In this document: piece by piece, positions 7,122 to 14,805 of the stretch
How the letters are laid out: every line of letters begins with the position of its first letter
Numbering within the stretch: the stretch's first letter is position 1
Assembly (NCBI GenBank): GCA_958477305.1
Contig: CAUEFI010000003.1
Coordinates: forward strand, 168,181-232,180
Length of the DNA stretch: 64,000 nucleotides
Direction of reading: 5' to 3'
DNA from: HGM12998 sp900756495
Lineage (GTDB): Bacteria; Bacillota; Clostridia; Oscillospirales; Oscillospiraceae
Notes under the pieces: generated by a model
Databases searched by the model: none
Told to the model about the DNA's origin: nothing
What the model saw: the letters and a program-made list of their open reading frames with translations, nothing else
Program-made: the position numbers and the translations under genes

Positions 7122-9227
7122 TCAGGAGCTGAAATCTTCGGTGTAGGTTTTGACTGCGACCTCGTCAATGTAGATGGTGACCTCCTGAATCCCTGTACCG
7201 CGGACGTTGGCATAGATGGCCAGCATGCTGGTCTCCACCGCCGGATTCTCATAGGCGCTGGCGTTGTCACCCACCTGGATGCGCACAGAAACCACATCCC
7301 GGCCATCTTGGGGCAGCTCCACCACTACCTGACGGTAGACCGGAACTACCGGCTGAGTATTGGGCGGCGGCGTGGGCGTCACCTCCGGGCTGGATGATAC
7401 GTTGGGATCCGGAGACACATTGGGGCTGGGCGAGGGCTCAGGATCCTGCTTCTCCGGATCCTGTCCCAGGCTCACACGGAAACTTACACTGGTCCCCTCG
7501 GGCACCTCGGAAGAAATTGGAACGCTCTGGTAGCAGATCTTCCCCTCGGCTACTTCATCACTATACTCTTCTCCTGTAACGCCGCCGTAGGTAAGCTTGA
7601 GCTCCTCACACCTCTTCTGCGCCTGTTCCGGAGTCATGTCCAGGAAGGAAATTACCATCACGCTGGTCACCTTTGGTCCTGAACTCACCGTCAAAGTCAC
7701 CGTATCTCCCTCCTGGTAGGGCGTACCTGCCTCCGGGCTCTGAGAAATGACATGCTCTGCCGTAATATCGTCGTGGTTCACTTTTTCCACTACGACCTCC
7801 AGGCCCAGATCCTCAAGTTGAGCCTCGGCAACCCGCCACTCCTTGTTGTATACATCGGGCAGCGTCTGCGTCTGTGTCTGGGAGCCCGTGCTGACTGTGA
7901 CGGTAATGGTGCTGCCGGCACGCATCGTCTCTCCAGCACCGGGTGTCTGGTCCATAATCTCGCCTGCTTTGTATACATCGCTGGGCGCGGAGTCTCCCTC
8001 CTGAATGGTTAAACTGTTCTCCGTCACTTCAGGCTGGGCCCGGGCGGTATCCACAGTCATCCCCAGCAGACTGGGCGCCTGGACATCCGCAGCTCCGCCT
8101 ATCATATCGCTGAGGGAGGCCCAGAGAAAATAGCCTATGGCAGCGACAAAAATCACAATTGCACATGCCGCCAGTATGACGGGCAACCTGCTCCGTACAC
8201 CTCCCCGGCGCTCCTCCTCGTACCCATCCTCATCATCATATTCCTCTCTGCGCCGCCGGCGTGTGGGCTCATCCCCGCGGGCCGTATGCGCAGGCTGGGA
8301 CCGCACGGTGTGAGGCGTGTTGGCCCCCAACACCTGAGTGGGCTCATCCCCCTCTCCCACCAGGAGATCGGCGGGCGTAAAGTCAAAGTTGATGTTGGGA
8401 TTTTTCCGAAATTCCTCCAAATCGGCCAGCATGGCGTCGGCCGAGATATACCTCTGGTTCACGTCGGAGGCCATCGCTTTCATGGTAATGGCCTCCAGCG
8501 CCTCGGGAATATCCGGGTCAATCTCGCGGGGCGACAGGGGGATTGAGTTGATGTGCTGAATGGCTACGGATACCGGGGACTCCCCTTCGAAGGGCAGGCG
8601 GCCGGTGATCATTTCGTAGAGCACAACACCGGCGGAATAGATGTCGCTCCGGGCGTCGATATGGCTGCCGCGCGCCTGTTCCGGTGAGATATAGTGGACT
8701 GAGCCCAGCGCTTCCTGAGTCAGAGTGGCCTGAGCGGCAGAGGTAAGGCGGGCAATCCCAAAGTCTGCCACCTTCAGGCTGCCGTCCCGCAGTACCATCA
8801 TGTTATGGGGCTTGATATCCCGGTGGATGATACCGCGGCTATGGGCATGGGAGAGCGCTTTCATAATCTGAGTGATGAAATGGAGCGCCTCCCGCCAAGC
8901 GAGCTTGTTCCCCTTCTTTTGCATATACTGCTTAAGCGTAATGCCGTCGATCAGTTCCATGACAATGTAGTCCAGTTCACTGGACTTGGATACATCGTAG
9001 ACCGCCACAATATTGGGGTGGGACAGCATGGCTACGGCCTGGGACTCGTCGTGAAAACGGCGGCGGAATTCCGCGTCCTGCGCCAAATCCTCCTTGAGAA
9101 TTTTAACGGCCACCAGACGGTTCAGGCGGTGGCACCGCGCCTTGTATACCACGGCCATGCCGCCGGTGCCGATGCGCTCCAGGATTTCATATCGATTGTC
9201 GAGTAGCTTCCCTATGTATTGATCCAT
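7122..9227 (-). CDS. prkC: PASTA-domain Ser/Thr protein kinase (PrkC/StkP type)
   Basis: 701 residues. Residues ~10-270 are a Hanks-type kinase: GTGGMAVVYKA glycine loop, VAVKILKE lysine, HRDIKPHN catalytic loop, DFGIAR, and SPEQARG. An acidic/arginine-rich juxtamembrane segment precedes a single membrane span near residues 347-370 (VILAACAIVIFVAAIGYFLW). Three PASTA repeats follow outside (~380-590), which in this family bind muropeptides or lipid II. A Ser/Pro-rich spacer and an extra beta-rich C-terminal domain of about 70 residues complete it. It regulates growth, division and spore germination. Its antagonist phosphatase is 14 nt upstream. Confidence 0.96.
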   Translation of the reverse strand: MDQYIGKLLDNRYEILERIGTGGMAVVYKARCHRLNRLVAVKILKEDLAQDAEFRRRFHDESQAVAMLSHPNIVAVYDVSKSSELDYIVMELIDGITLKQYMQKKGNKLAWREALHFITQIMKALSHAHSRGIIHRDIKPHNMMVLRDGSLKVADFGIARLTSAAQATLTQEALGSVHYISPEQARGSHIDARSDIYSAGVVLYEMITGRLPFEGESPVSVAIQHINSIPLSPREIDPDIPEALEAITMKAMASDVNQRYISADAMLADLEEFRKNPNINFDFTPADLLVGEGDEPTQVLGANTPHTVRSQPAHTARGDEPTRRRRREEYDDEDGYEEERRGGVRSRLPVILAACAIVIFVAAIGYFLWASLSDMIGGAADVQAPSLLGMTVDTARAQPEVTENSLTIQEGDSAPSDVYKAGEIMDQTPGAGETMRAGSTITVTVSTGSQTQTQTLPDVYNKEWRVAEAQLEDLGLEVVVEKVNHDDITAEHVISQSPEAGTPYQEGDTVTLTVSSGPKVTSVMVISFLDMTPEQAQKRCEELKLTYGGVTGEEYSDEVAEGKICYQSVPISSEVPEGTSVSFRVSLGQDPEKQDPEPSPSPNVSPDPNVSSSPEVTPTPPPNTQPVVPVYRQVVVELPQDGRDVVSVRIQVGDNASAYENPAVETSMLAIYANVRGTGIQEVTIYIDEVAVKTYTEDFSS

Positions 9228-9241
9228 AGTTCAGTACCCCC

Positions 9242-9973
9242 TTACAGGATTTCCAATAGAACAACGGTAACGTTGTCCGGCGCACCCCGGGACATGGCGA
9301 TGTCCATCAGACGCTGGCAGCAGTTCTCCGCCGGGCCGCCGTGGAGGATTTCATAGAGCATCTCCTGATCCGTGACCACATTGGACAGCCCGTCGGAGCA
9401 GAGCAGCAAATACTCTCCCTGCACAAGCTCTTTTTCATACAAATCTGCCCGTACATGGGGTTCAGACCCCAGCGCCCGGGTAATCAAATTTTTCCTGGGA
9501 TGGTTGCGGGCCTCTTCCGGCGAGAGTTCTCCCCGGAGCACCATGTCCTCCACCACAGAGTGATCCCGGGTGAGTTTGGAAATCCCAGTCTCTCCTACAT
9601 GATACGCCCGGCTGTCTCCGATATTGAGAAGATGAGCCGTTTTTCCACTCACCAGAGCTGCCACCATGGTAGTCCCCATCCCCCGGCAGTCCGGGTCGGC
9701 GCAGGCCCGCTGGTAAACCGCACTGTTAGCCGCTTCAGCCGCCTCTCTTAATAGCAGCGCCGCATCCTCCGGAGCCGCCTTTCGCAAGCTGTCCAGGATA
9801 TCGGAAAAGGTCTCCACAGCCAGCAGACTGGCCACATTGCCCGCCCGTGCGCCTCCCATGCCGTCACACACGACGCCCACAGCCAAATCGCTGTCATAGC
9901 GCTGTAAGTAGTATCCATCCTGATTCTGTTGTCTTACGGCACCCTTGTCTGTGATGCCCCATGCGTTTATCAT
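9242..9973 (-). CDS. prpC: PP2C-type protein phosphatase (PrpC/Stp)
   Basis: 243 residues, family length. Metal-binding PP2C motifs are clear: DKGAVRQQNQDGYYL at the N-terminus, VVCDGMGGARAGNVAS (~35-50), NIGDSRAYH (~117), LLLCSDGLSNVV (~190) and RGAPDNVTVVLLEI at the end. It removes phosphates placed by PrkC, and the pair is a near-universal two-gene unit in Firmicutes. Here it precedes prkC in the same operon, downstream of rlmN. Confidence 0.96.
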   Translation of the reverse strand: MINAWGITDKGAVRQQNQDGYYLQRYDSDLAVGVVCDGMGGARAGNVASLLAVETFSDILDSLRKAAPEDAALLLREAAEAANSAVYQRACADPDCRGMGTTMVAALVSGKTAHLLNIGDSRAYHVGETGISKLTRDHSVVEDMVLRGELSPEEARNHPRKNLITRALGSEPHVRADLYEKELVQGEYLLLCSDGLSNVVTDQEMLYEILHGGPAENCCQRLMDIAMSRGAPDNVTVVLLEIL

Positions 9974-10009
9974 AAGCCCTTGCCTCTTTTCCGCCCTTGA
10001 CGGTATGTC

Positions 10010-11038
10010 TTACTCTATCTCTGTCTTTAATTGCTTGCGGCGAAGCTGGCCACAAGATGCGTCAATGTCGCCTCCCAGCTTCCGCCGCACTGTGGCGGTA
10101 ACCCCCTGGCGGGCCAGCCTCTCCTGAAATTCAGCCACCCTCCGGCTCGGCTTTAAGGGGCTCTCCGCGACATGGTTCAATGGAATCAGATTCACATGCC
10201 CCGGCGTGCCCCTCAGGCGCTCTGCCAGCAGATCTGCCTGCCAGTCCCGATCGGTTACCCCTTCAATCATAGCATACTCATAGGAGATTCGCCTGCCAGT
10301 CTGCTCAAAATACCGCCGGCAGGTCTCGAAGAGTTTCTCCACTCCCACGCTCCGGTTGACAGGCATAATCTGCGAACGGGTCTCGTCATCCGGAGCATGA
10401 AGAGAGACCGATAACGTTAATTGTAACCGATGTTCCGCCAGTTTGTCAATTTTTTCAACGAGGCCGCAGGTGGACAGCGAAATATGACGCATCCCAATGT
10501 TCAGTCCCTCCGGGCTGTTTATCAGCTCCAGGAAGCGGAGTACATTGTTCAGGTTGTCCAGCGGTTCTCCAATCCCCATGAGTACAATGTTGGAGACAGG
10601 AAATCCGGCATCCAGCTGGGTGAACAGCACCTGATCCAGCATTTCAGCAGGAGTCAGATCCCGTACCTTTCCCCCTAGGGTAGATGCACAGAATGCACAG
10701 CCCATTCTGCATCCCACCTGTGAGGAGATGCAGACAGTATTCCCATGATGATAGCGCATCAAAACGGTTTCGATGCAGTTTCCATCTTTTAGACGCCATA
10801 AGTATTTGATGGTTCCGTCCTGGGCAGAGACTTGTTTTTGTTCCACACAGGGAGCGGAAATCGCGCAGGAGTCCGATAACTTTTTCCGCAGTTCCTTGGA
10901 GAGGTTGGTCATCGCGTCAAAAGAGACGGCTCCGCGGTGGAGCCATTGAAAAACCTGCTTGGCCCGAAACGAGGGCTCTCCCAGTTCCTTGAGAAAAACG
11001 GTCATTTCAGACAAGTTCATGGATTTGATATCGGTCAT
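10010..11038 (-). CDS. rlmN: 23S rRNA (adenine-2503-C2)-methyltransferase
   Basis: 342 residues. Radical SAM enzyme that methylates A2503 of 23S rRNA and A37 of some tRNAs. The CxxxCxxC cluster lies in GCRMGCAFCAST (~residue 113-124). GIGEPLDN and the methyl-carrying cysteine region near the C-terminus (GGDIDASCGQLR) are intact. ATG overlaps the rsmB stop by 4 nt, so translation is coupled. Cfr-type resistance enzymes are related, but length and context fit RlmN. Confidence 0.96.
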   Translation of the reverse strand: MTDIKSMNLSEMTVFLKELGEPSFRAKQVFQWLHRGAVSFDAMTNLSKELRKKLSDSCAISAPCVEQKQVSAQDGTIKYLWRLKDGNCIETVLMRYHHGNTVCISSQVGCRMGCAFCASTLGGKVRDLTPAEMLDQVLFTQLDAGFPVSNIVLMGIGEPLDNLNNVLRFLELINSPEGLNIGMRHISLSTCGLVEKIDKLAEHRLQLTLSVSLHAPDDETRSQIMPVNRSVGVEKLFETCRRYFEQTGRRISYEYAMIEGVTDRDWQADLLAERLRGTPGHVNLIPLNHVAESPLKPSRRVAEFQERLARQGVTATVRRKLGGDIDASCGQLRRKQLKTEIE

Positions 11039-12360
11039 GTCAATCCTTTCCGCCTCAGCTTGGCAAAGAAAAAGCCGTCGGTGTCATGAATATGGGGCCA
11101 GAGGGTAAGCATGCCCGTGTCGACCCGGCCAATGGGGTCCGGCAGTTGAAATGCCTCAGCTGTAAAATTAGAATGTCTGCTAAGAAAGGACTCGGCTACA
11201 GCGCGATTTTCCCGCTCCAACAGGGTACAGGTGGCATAGAGCAGAACACCTCCAGGCTTCACATACTGTGCCACATTATCCAGAATTGCGCTTTGCACAG
11301 CGGGCAGATGTTTCAGCGGCTCCGGATCTTTATAGCGGATGTCGGGCTTTTTGCGGATAATACCCAGTCCAGAGCAGGGAACATCTGCGATAACCAGATC
11401 AAAACTGTCAAGCAGATGATCTTGACACACCTTCCCATCCATGACCTCGGCCATAATGGAGGTAAATCCAAGCCGGGCGGCCCCCGCCTCAATGAGCGCT
11501 TTTTTATGTGCATGAATATCGCAGGACAGGATATCCCCTTTGTCCCCCATGGCAACGGCGGCGGCAAAGGACTTTCCGCCAGGGGCGGCGCAGGCGTCCA
11601 ATACCCTCATACCGGGTTCAGGCCCGGCTGCCAGCACAGCCAGCCTGGCTGCCGGATCCTGTACATAAAAGAGCCCGTCACGAAAAGCTGGCAGCTGCTC
11701 CAAATCTCCTGTGCCGGACAACAGCACACATCCGGGCAGCCAGGGGTGACGCTCCACTGTTACTCCCTGACTGCTCAATCGTGCTGTCAGCTCCTCCTCC
11801 GTCGTACGGCAGAGATTCACCTGGGCTGCAGTAGGCGGTTGGCCGTTATCGGCTGCAAGCAGAGCCTCCGCTCCTTCTTCGCCCAGCATTTGTATCCACT
11901 CATTTGTAATCCAGGCCGGGTGGCTGTACCGGATGGACAAGTCATCGGGCTCCGGCAACTCCTCACCCGCCCGGGACAGGCTGCGCAGCACCCCGTTCAC
12001 CAATCCTGCGGCCCTGGGATTCTTTGCATACCTACGGGCCAGATTTACAGACTCATTCACAGCAGCGCTGTGTGGAATCCTGGTGAGGAACCGCATCTGG
12101 TAGACCCCAAGGCGGAGCGCTTGGAGAACTTTATTCTCCAGCTTTTTCAGCTTTATATCGCAAAAACGCCCGATTAAATCATCCAGATAGAGCTTATTCT
12201 GCAGGACACCAAAGCACAGACGGGTACATAATGCAGCATCCCGGCTATCCATTCCGGCATCCCGAATTGCCTTTTTTAGAAAGCCGTCCGACCAAGCGCC
12301 CTGCTTCTCACAAGCCGACAGGGCGAGCAGCGCCACTTCCCGGGCGCCCTTTCCCGCCAT
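11035..12360 (-). CDS. rsmB: 16S rRNA (cytosine-967-C5)-methyltransferase
   Basis: 441 residues. N-terminal NusB-like RNA-binding helices (to ~150), a linking region, then a Rossmann methyltransferase with SAM motif LDACAAPGGKS (~255), IADVPCSGLG with the conserved PC cysteine (~325) and the catalytic TCTLLERENRAV (~370). It makes m5C967 in the 30S P-site region. It overlaps the upstream zinc peptidase stop by one base (TGATG) and rlmN downstream by four. Confidence 0.96.
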   Translation of the reverse strand: MAGKGAREVALLALSACEKQGAWSDGFLKKAIRDAGMDSRDAALCTRLCFGVLQNKLYLDDLIGRFCDIKLKKLENKVLQALRLGVYQMRFLTRIPHSAAVNESVNLARRYAKNPRAAGLVNGVLRSLSRAGEELPEPDDLSIRYSHPAWITNEWIQMLGEEGAEALLAADNGQPPTAAQVNLCRTTEEELTARLSSQGVTVERHPWLPGCVLLSGTGDLEQLPAFRDGLFYVQDPAARLAVLAAGPEPGMRVLDACAAPGGKSFAAAVAMGDKGDILSCDIHAHKKALIEAGAARLGFTSIMAEVMDGKVCQDHLLDSFDLVIADVPCSGLGIIRKKPDIRYKDPEPLKHLPAVQSAILDNVAQYVKPGGVLLYATCTLLERENRAVAESFLSRHSNFTAEAFQLPDPIGRVDTGMLTLWPHIHDTDGFFFAKLRRKGLT

Positions 12361-13058
12361 CAGTCCCGCCTCCTTCCGCCGAAGGCCAGCAGAAAGCGCA
12401 GCAGCTGGGCCAGAGAAACCAGCAGAGCGGCCACATAAGTCATGGCTGCGGCCCGCAGGACCTTCTTGGCCCCGGCAAGTTCCCCGCCGTCCAACAGGCG
12501 GGCGCTCTCCAAGGTTTCCACCGCACGGCGGGATGCATTGAACTCGACCGGCAGAGTAATGAGCTGCCCAAAAACCGCCACGGCGAACAGAATCACTCCA
12601 ACACCGAAAAGGGGCCCTGAGTAGAGGATCAGGCCAATGATAATCAGGAGAATGGAGAGCTGGGAACCAATATTACATAGAGGTATCACAGCTGTGCGGA
12701 GCTTAATGGGACCGTAATGTTCAGCATACTGGACGGCGTGCCCTGCCTCATGGGCGGCCACCCCCAGGGCAGCTACACTGGGAGAGTCATATACTCCCTG
12801 GGAAAGTCGGATGACATTCGTCCTGGGATCATAGTGGTCGGTTAGATTTCCGCCTACCCGCTCAATTGTTACGCCGGTCACCCCGTGGGCCCGGAGCACT
12901 GCTTCAGCAGCCTGCGCGCCTGTAAATCCCCGGGAACTCTGCACCCGGGAATAGCGGTTGAAGGTAGACGAGACCTGAATCTGGGCTATCAGGGCGATCA
13001 GCATGGCTGGAACCAGAATGATCCAGTAATAGGGATCAAAATAATAGAAAAAGGGCAT
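12360..13058 (-). CDS. Neutral zinc metallopeptidase (YugP-like membrane protease)
   Basis: 232 residues. Zinc motif HEAGH (in GVAAHEAGHAVQYAEHYG, ~residue 108-112) with a nearby conserved glutamate. One N-terminal membrane span (YWIILVPAMLIALIAQIQV), and hydrophobic segments near 135-175 and at the C-terminus. This is the YugP family, often next to rsmB/fmt in Firmicutes. Substrates are not established. It shares the operon with translation genes and overlaps rsmB by one base. Confidence 0.88.
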   Translation of the reverse strand: MPFFYYFDPYYWIILVPAMLIALIAQIQVSSTFNRYSRVQSSRGFTGAQAAEAVLRAHGVTGVTIERVGGNLTDHYDPRTNVIRLSQGVYDSPSVAALGVAAHEAGHAVQYAEHYGPIKLRTAVIPLCNIGSQLSILLIIIGLILYSGPLFGVGVILFAVAVFGQLITLPVEFNASRRAVETLESARLLDGGELAGAKKVLRAAAMTYVAALLVSLAQLLRFLLAFGGRRRD

Positions 13059-13083
13059 GGACGATCCTTTCTTTCATCAATGT

Positions 13084-13245
13084 TTACATGCTCTGCCCGC
13101 CAACGAGGTGGTTCAAACTCTGGTAGGCAAAGGCGCAGAACAGATACATATTTCGGTGCCGCTTGCGCGAGGCCCAGACCAGAGCAGGAGAAAAAGACCA
13201 AGCCCGGCATAGGACAGCCAGGAAGACCAGCATCCCAGACAGCAT
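13084..13245 (-). CDS. Possible 53-residue ORF or decayed gene between fmt and the zinc peptidase
   Basis: The gap 13059-13323 (265 nt) separates two otherwise packed operon genes. One frame is open from about 13300 to the TAA at 13084 and reads like a hydrophobic helix followed by basic residues (MLSGMLVFLAVLCRAWSF, WASRKRHRNMYLF). The first ATG is at 13245 and has no good ribosome binding site; the frame is open further upstream without ATG/GTG/TTG. It could be the remains of a membrane gene or chance. No family is recognised. Confidence 0.25.
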   Translation of the reverse strand: MLSGMLVFLAVLCRAWSFSPALVWASRKRHRNMYLFCAFAYQSLNHLVGGQSM

Positions 13246-13323
13246 GGTATTTTTGACAGCCAGAGATACTGCGCAGGTCAGCCGGACATAGAGCGGAAAC
13301 GCCTATTGTTCATACGGAGTACA

Positions 13324-14244
13324 TTACAGCTCCAGGGGATGTCCACGGAGATAATCGGCAGCTTTCATACGCCTGCCGCCGCCAGGCTGAATTTCTGTCA
13401 AGCGGAGCACCTTGCCATCTCCGCACGCCACGTCAATGCCACACTTACCGCCAGCTAAGATACTGCCGGGTGCGGCACAGGTAGTCTCACCAGTCTCTTC
13501 GGCGGCAAAAAGCTTCATGGGCTCACCCGAGATAATATCGGTCGTGGCAGCAGGCCATGGAATCAGTCCCCGAATTTGACAGTGGATCTCATGGGCTGAA
13601 CAATTCCAATCGACCGGAGAGAGCTTCTTGGAGAGCATCGGAGCCAGCGTATGGGAGGCGTGATCCTGCGGAATACGCGCCGCTGTACCGCTCTGAATGG
13701 CGGCCACCGCTTCCACTGCCAGCTCTCCCCCCAGCACTGCCAGCCGCTCATACAGGCCGGCTGCGTCCTCCTGCGCCCCAATTGGGACGGCACGCTGCAG
13801 AATGATGTCGCCCGCATCCAGCTCAGAGGCCATGTGCATAATCGTTACGCCGGTCTCAGCATCTCCGTTGAGGATCGCCCAGTTGATAGGCGCCGCTCCC
13901 CGGTATTTGGGGAGGAGTGACGAGTGGACATTGATACAGCCATAGGGCGGATTATTCAGGATTTCATCCGGAAGTATACGCCCATAGGCAGCTACTACAA
14001 TAAGGGCAGGGGCCAGGGCCTTGATTTGTTCCAGGGCTGTGCCGTCCCTCAGTTTCTCCGGCTGGTACACCGGTATGCCATGGGCCTGTGCACACACCTT
14101 AACAGGAGTGGGCAGCAGTTTCATCCCCCGGTTCTTAGGTTTGTCCGGTTGAGAGAACACGCCGCATATTTCATGTCCGGCCTCAATTAGCTTTTCCAAT
14201 GTGGGCACCGCAAATTCAGGGGTACCCATAAAGAGGATTCTCAT
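13324..14244 (-). CDS. fmt: Methionyl-tRNA formyltransferase
   Basis: 306 residues. Formylates initiator Met-tRNA using 10-formyl-THF. The formyltransferase domain shows MRILFMGTPEFAVP, the catalytic NVHSSLLPKYRGAAPINWAI (~108-127) and MHMASELDAGDI (~145). The C-terminal OB-like tRNA-binding domain starts near 205. ATG overlaps def by 4 nt, the classic def-fmt pair whose products act at the two ends of the formyl-methionine cycle. Confidence 0.97.
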   Translation of the reverse strand: MRILFMGTPEFAVPTLEKLIEAGHEICGVFSQPDKPKNRGMKLLPTPVKVCAQAHGIPVYQPEKLRDGTALEQIKALAPALIVVAAYGRILPDEILNNPPYGCINVHSSLLPKYRGAAPINWAILNGDAETGVTIMHMASELDAGDIILQRAVPIGAQEDAAGLYERLAVLGGELAVEAVAAIQSGTAARIPQDHASHTLAPMLSKKLSPVDWNCSAHEIHCQIRGLIPWPAATTDIISGEPMKLFAAEETGETTCAAPGSILAGGKCGIDVACGDGKVLRLTEIQPGGGRRMKAADYLRGHPLEL

Positions 14245-14741
14245 GCCTTCTTCTTCTCCTCTTTCTCCAGCAGCTTGTCCAGCTCTTCTGTGGTGTAAAG
14301 GCGGTCGGCATGTTCTGTAAAGAGATGTCCGTCCAGGTGCTCGGTCTCATGGCAGAAGCAGCGGGCAGTCATGTCCTCTCCTTCCACCTCAAAGAATTGT
14401 CCTGTGCGGTCCTGGGCGCGGACGCGGACCTTCATCGGCCGCTTGACCATGCCCCATTTGCCCGGGACGGAGAGACAGCCTTCAAATCCATCCTGCTCTC
14501 CCTCACAGCTGATAATCACCGGATTTACCAGTTCCAGCATCTCATCCTCGTCGTTGACCACAATGACCACCCGGCGGAGGATCCCTACCTGTGGTGCGGC
14601 CAGACCCGCACCGTTTGCCTCAGCCAGTGTTTCCTTCAAATCATCAATGAGATCCCAGAGCCGCTGATTAAAGTCGGTAACTGGGCGGCACTTTTTGTGC
14701 AGACTTGGGTCCTCTTCCGTAAGAATTTTTCTCAGAGCCAT
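14241..14741 (-). CDS. def: Peptide deformylase
   Basis: 166 residues. Removes the N-formyl group from nascent proteins. The three family motifs are present: GAGLAAPQVG (~44-53), EGCLS (~93-97) with the metal-binding cysteine, and CHETEHLDGHLF (~132). In the third motif most homologs have HEIDH, so the Asp is Glu here, but the HExxH metal ligands remain. The C-terminus is rich in Lys/Glu. Good RBS (GGAGGGAGC) before the ATG at 14741. Confidence 0.96.
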   Translation of the reverse strand: MALRKILTEEDPSLHKKCRPVTDFNQRLWDLIDDLKETLAEANGAGLAAPQVGILRRVVIVVNDEDEMLELVNPVIISCEGEQDGFEGCLSVPGKWGMVKRPMKVRVRAQDRTGQFFEVEGEDMTARCFCHETEHLDGHLFTEHADRLYTTEELDKLLEKEEKKKA

Positions 14742-14805
14742 AAGAGCTCCCTCCTTTGTTTACGGTACTTTCCCTTTCGGTATGATTCAATCTGATAAAG
14801 CAAGC

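Noticed and set aside
7106..7306. N-terminal extension of rsgA
   Set aside because: Lies inside the end of prkC in another frame; the ATG at 7105 has a strong RBS and the correct family start.
11086..12177. 363-codon plus-strand open frame opposite rsmB
   Set aside because: Antisense shadow; rsmB motifs are intact on the other strand.
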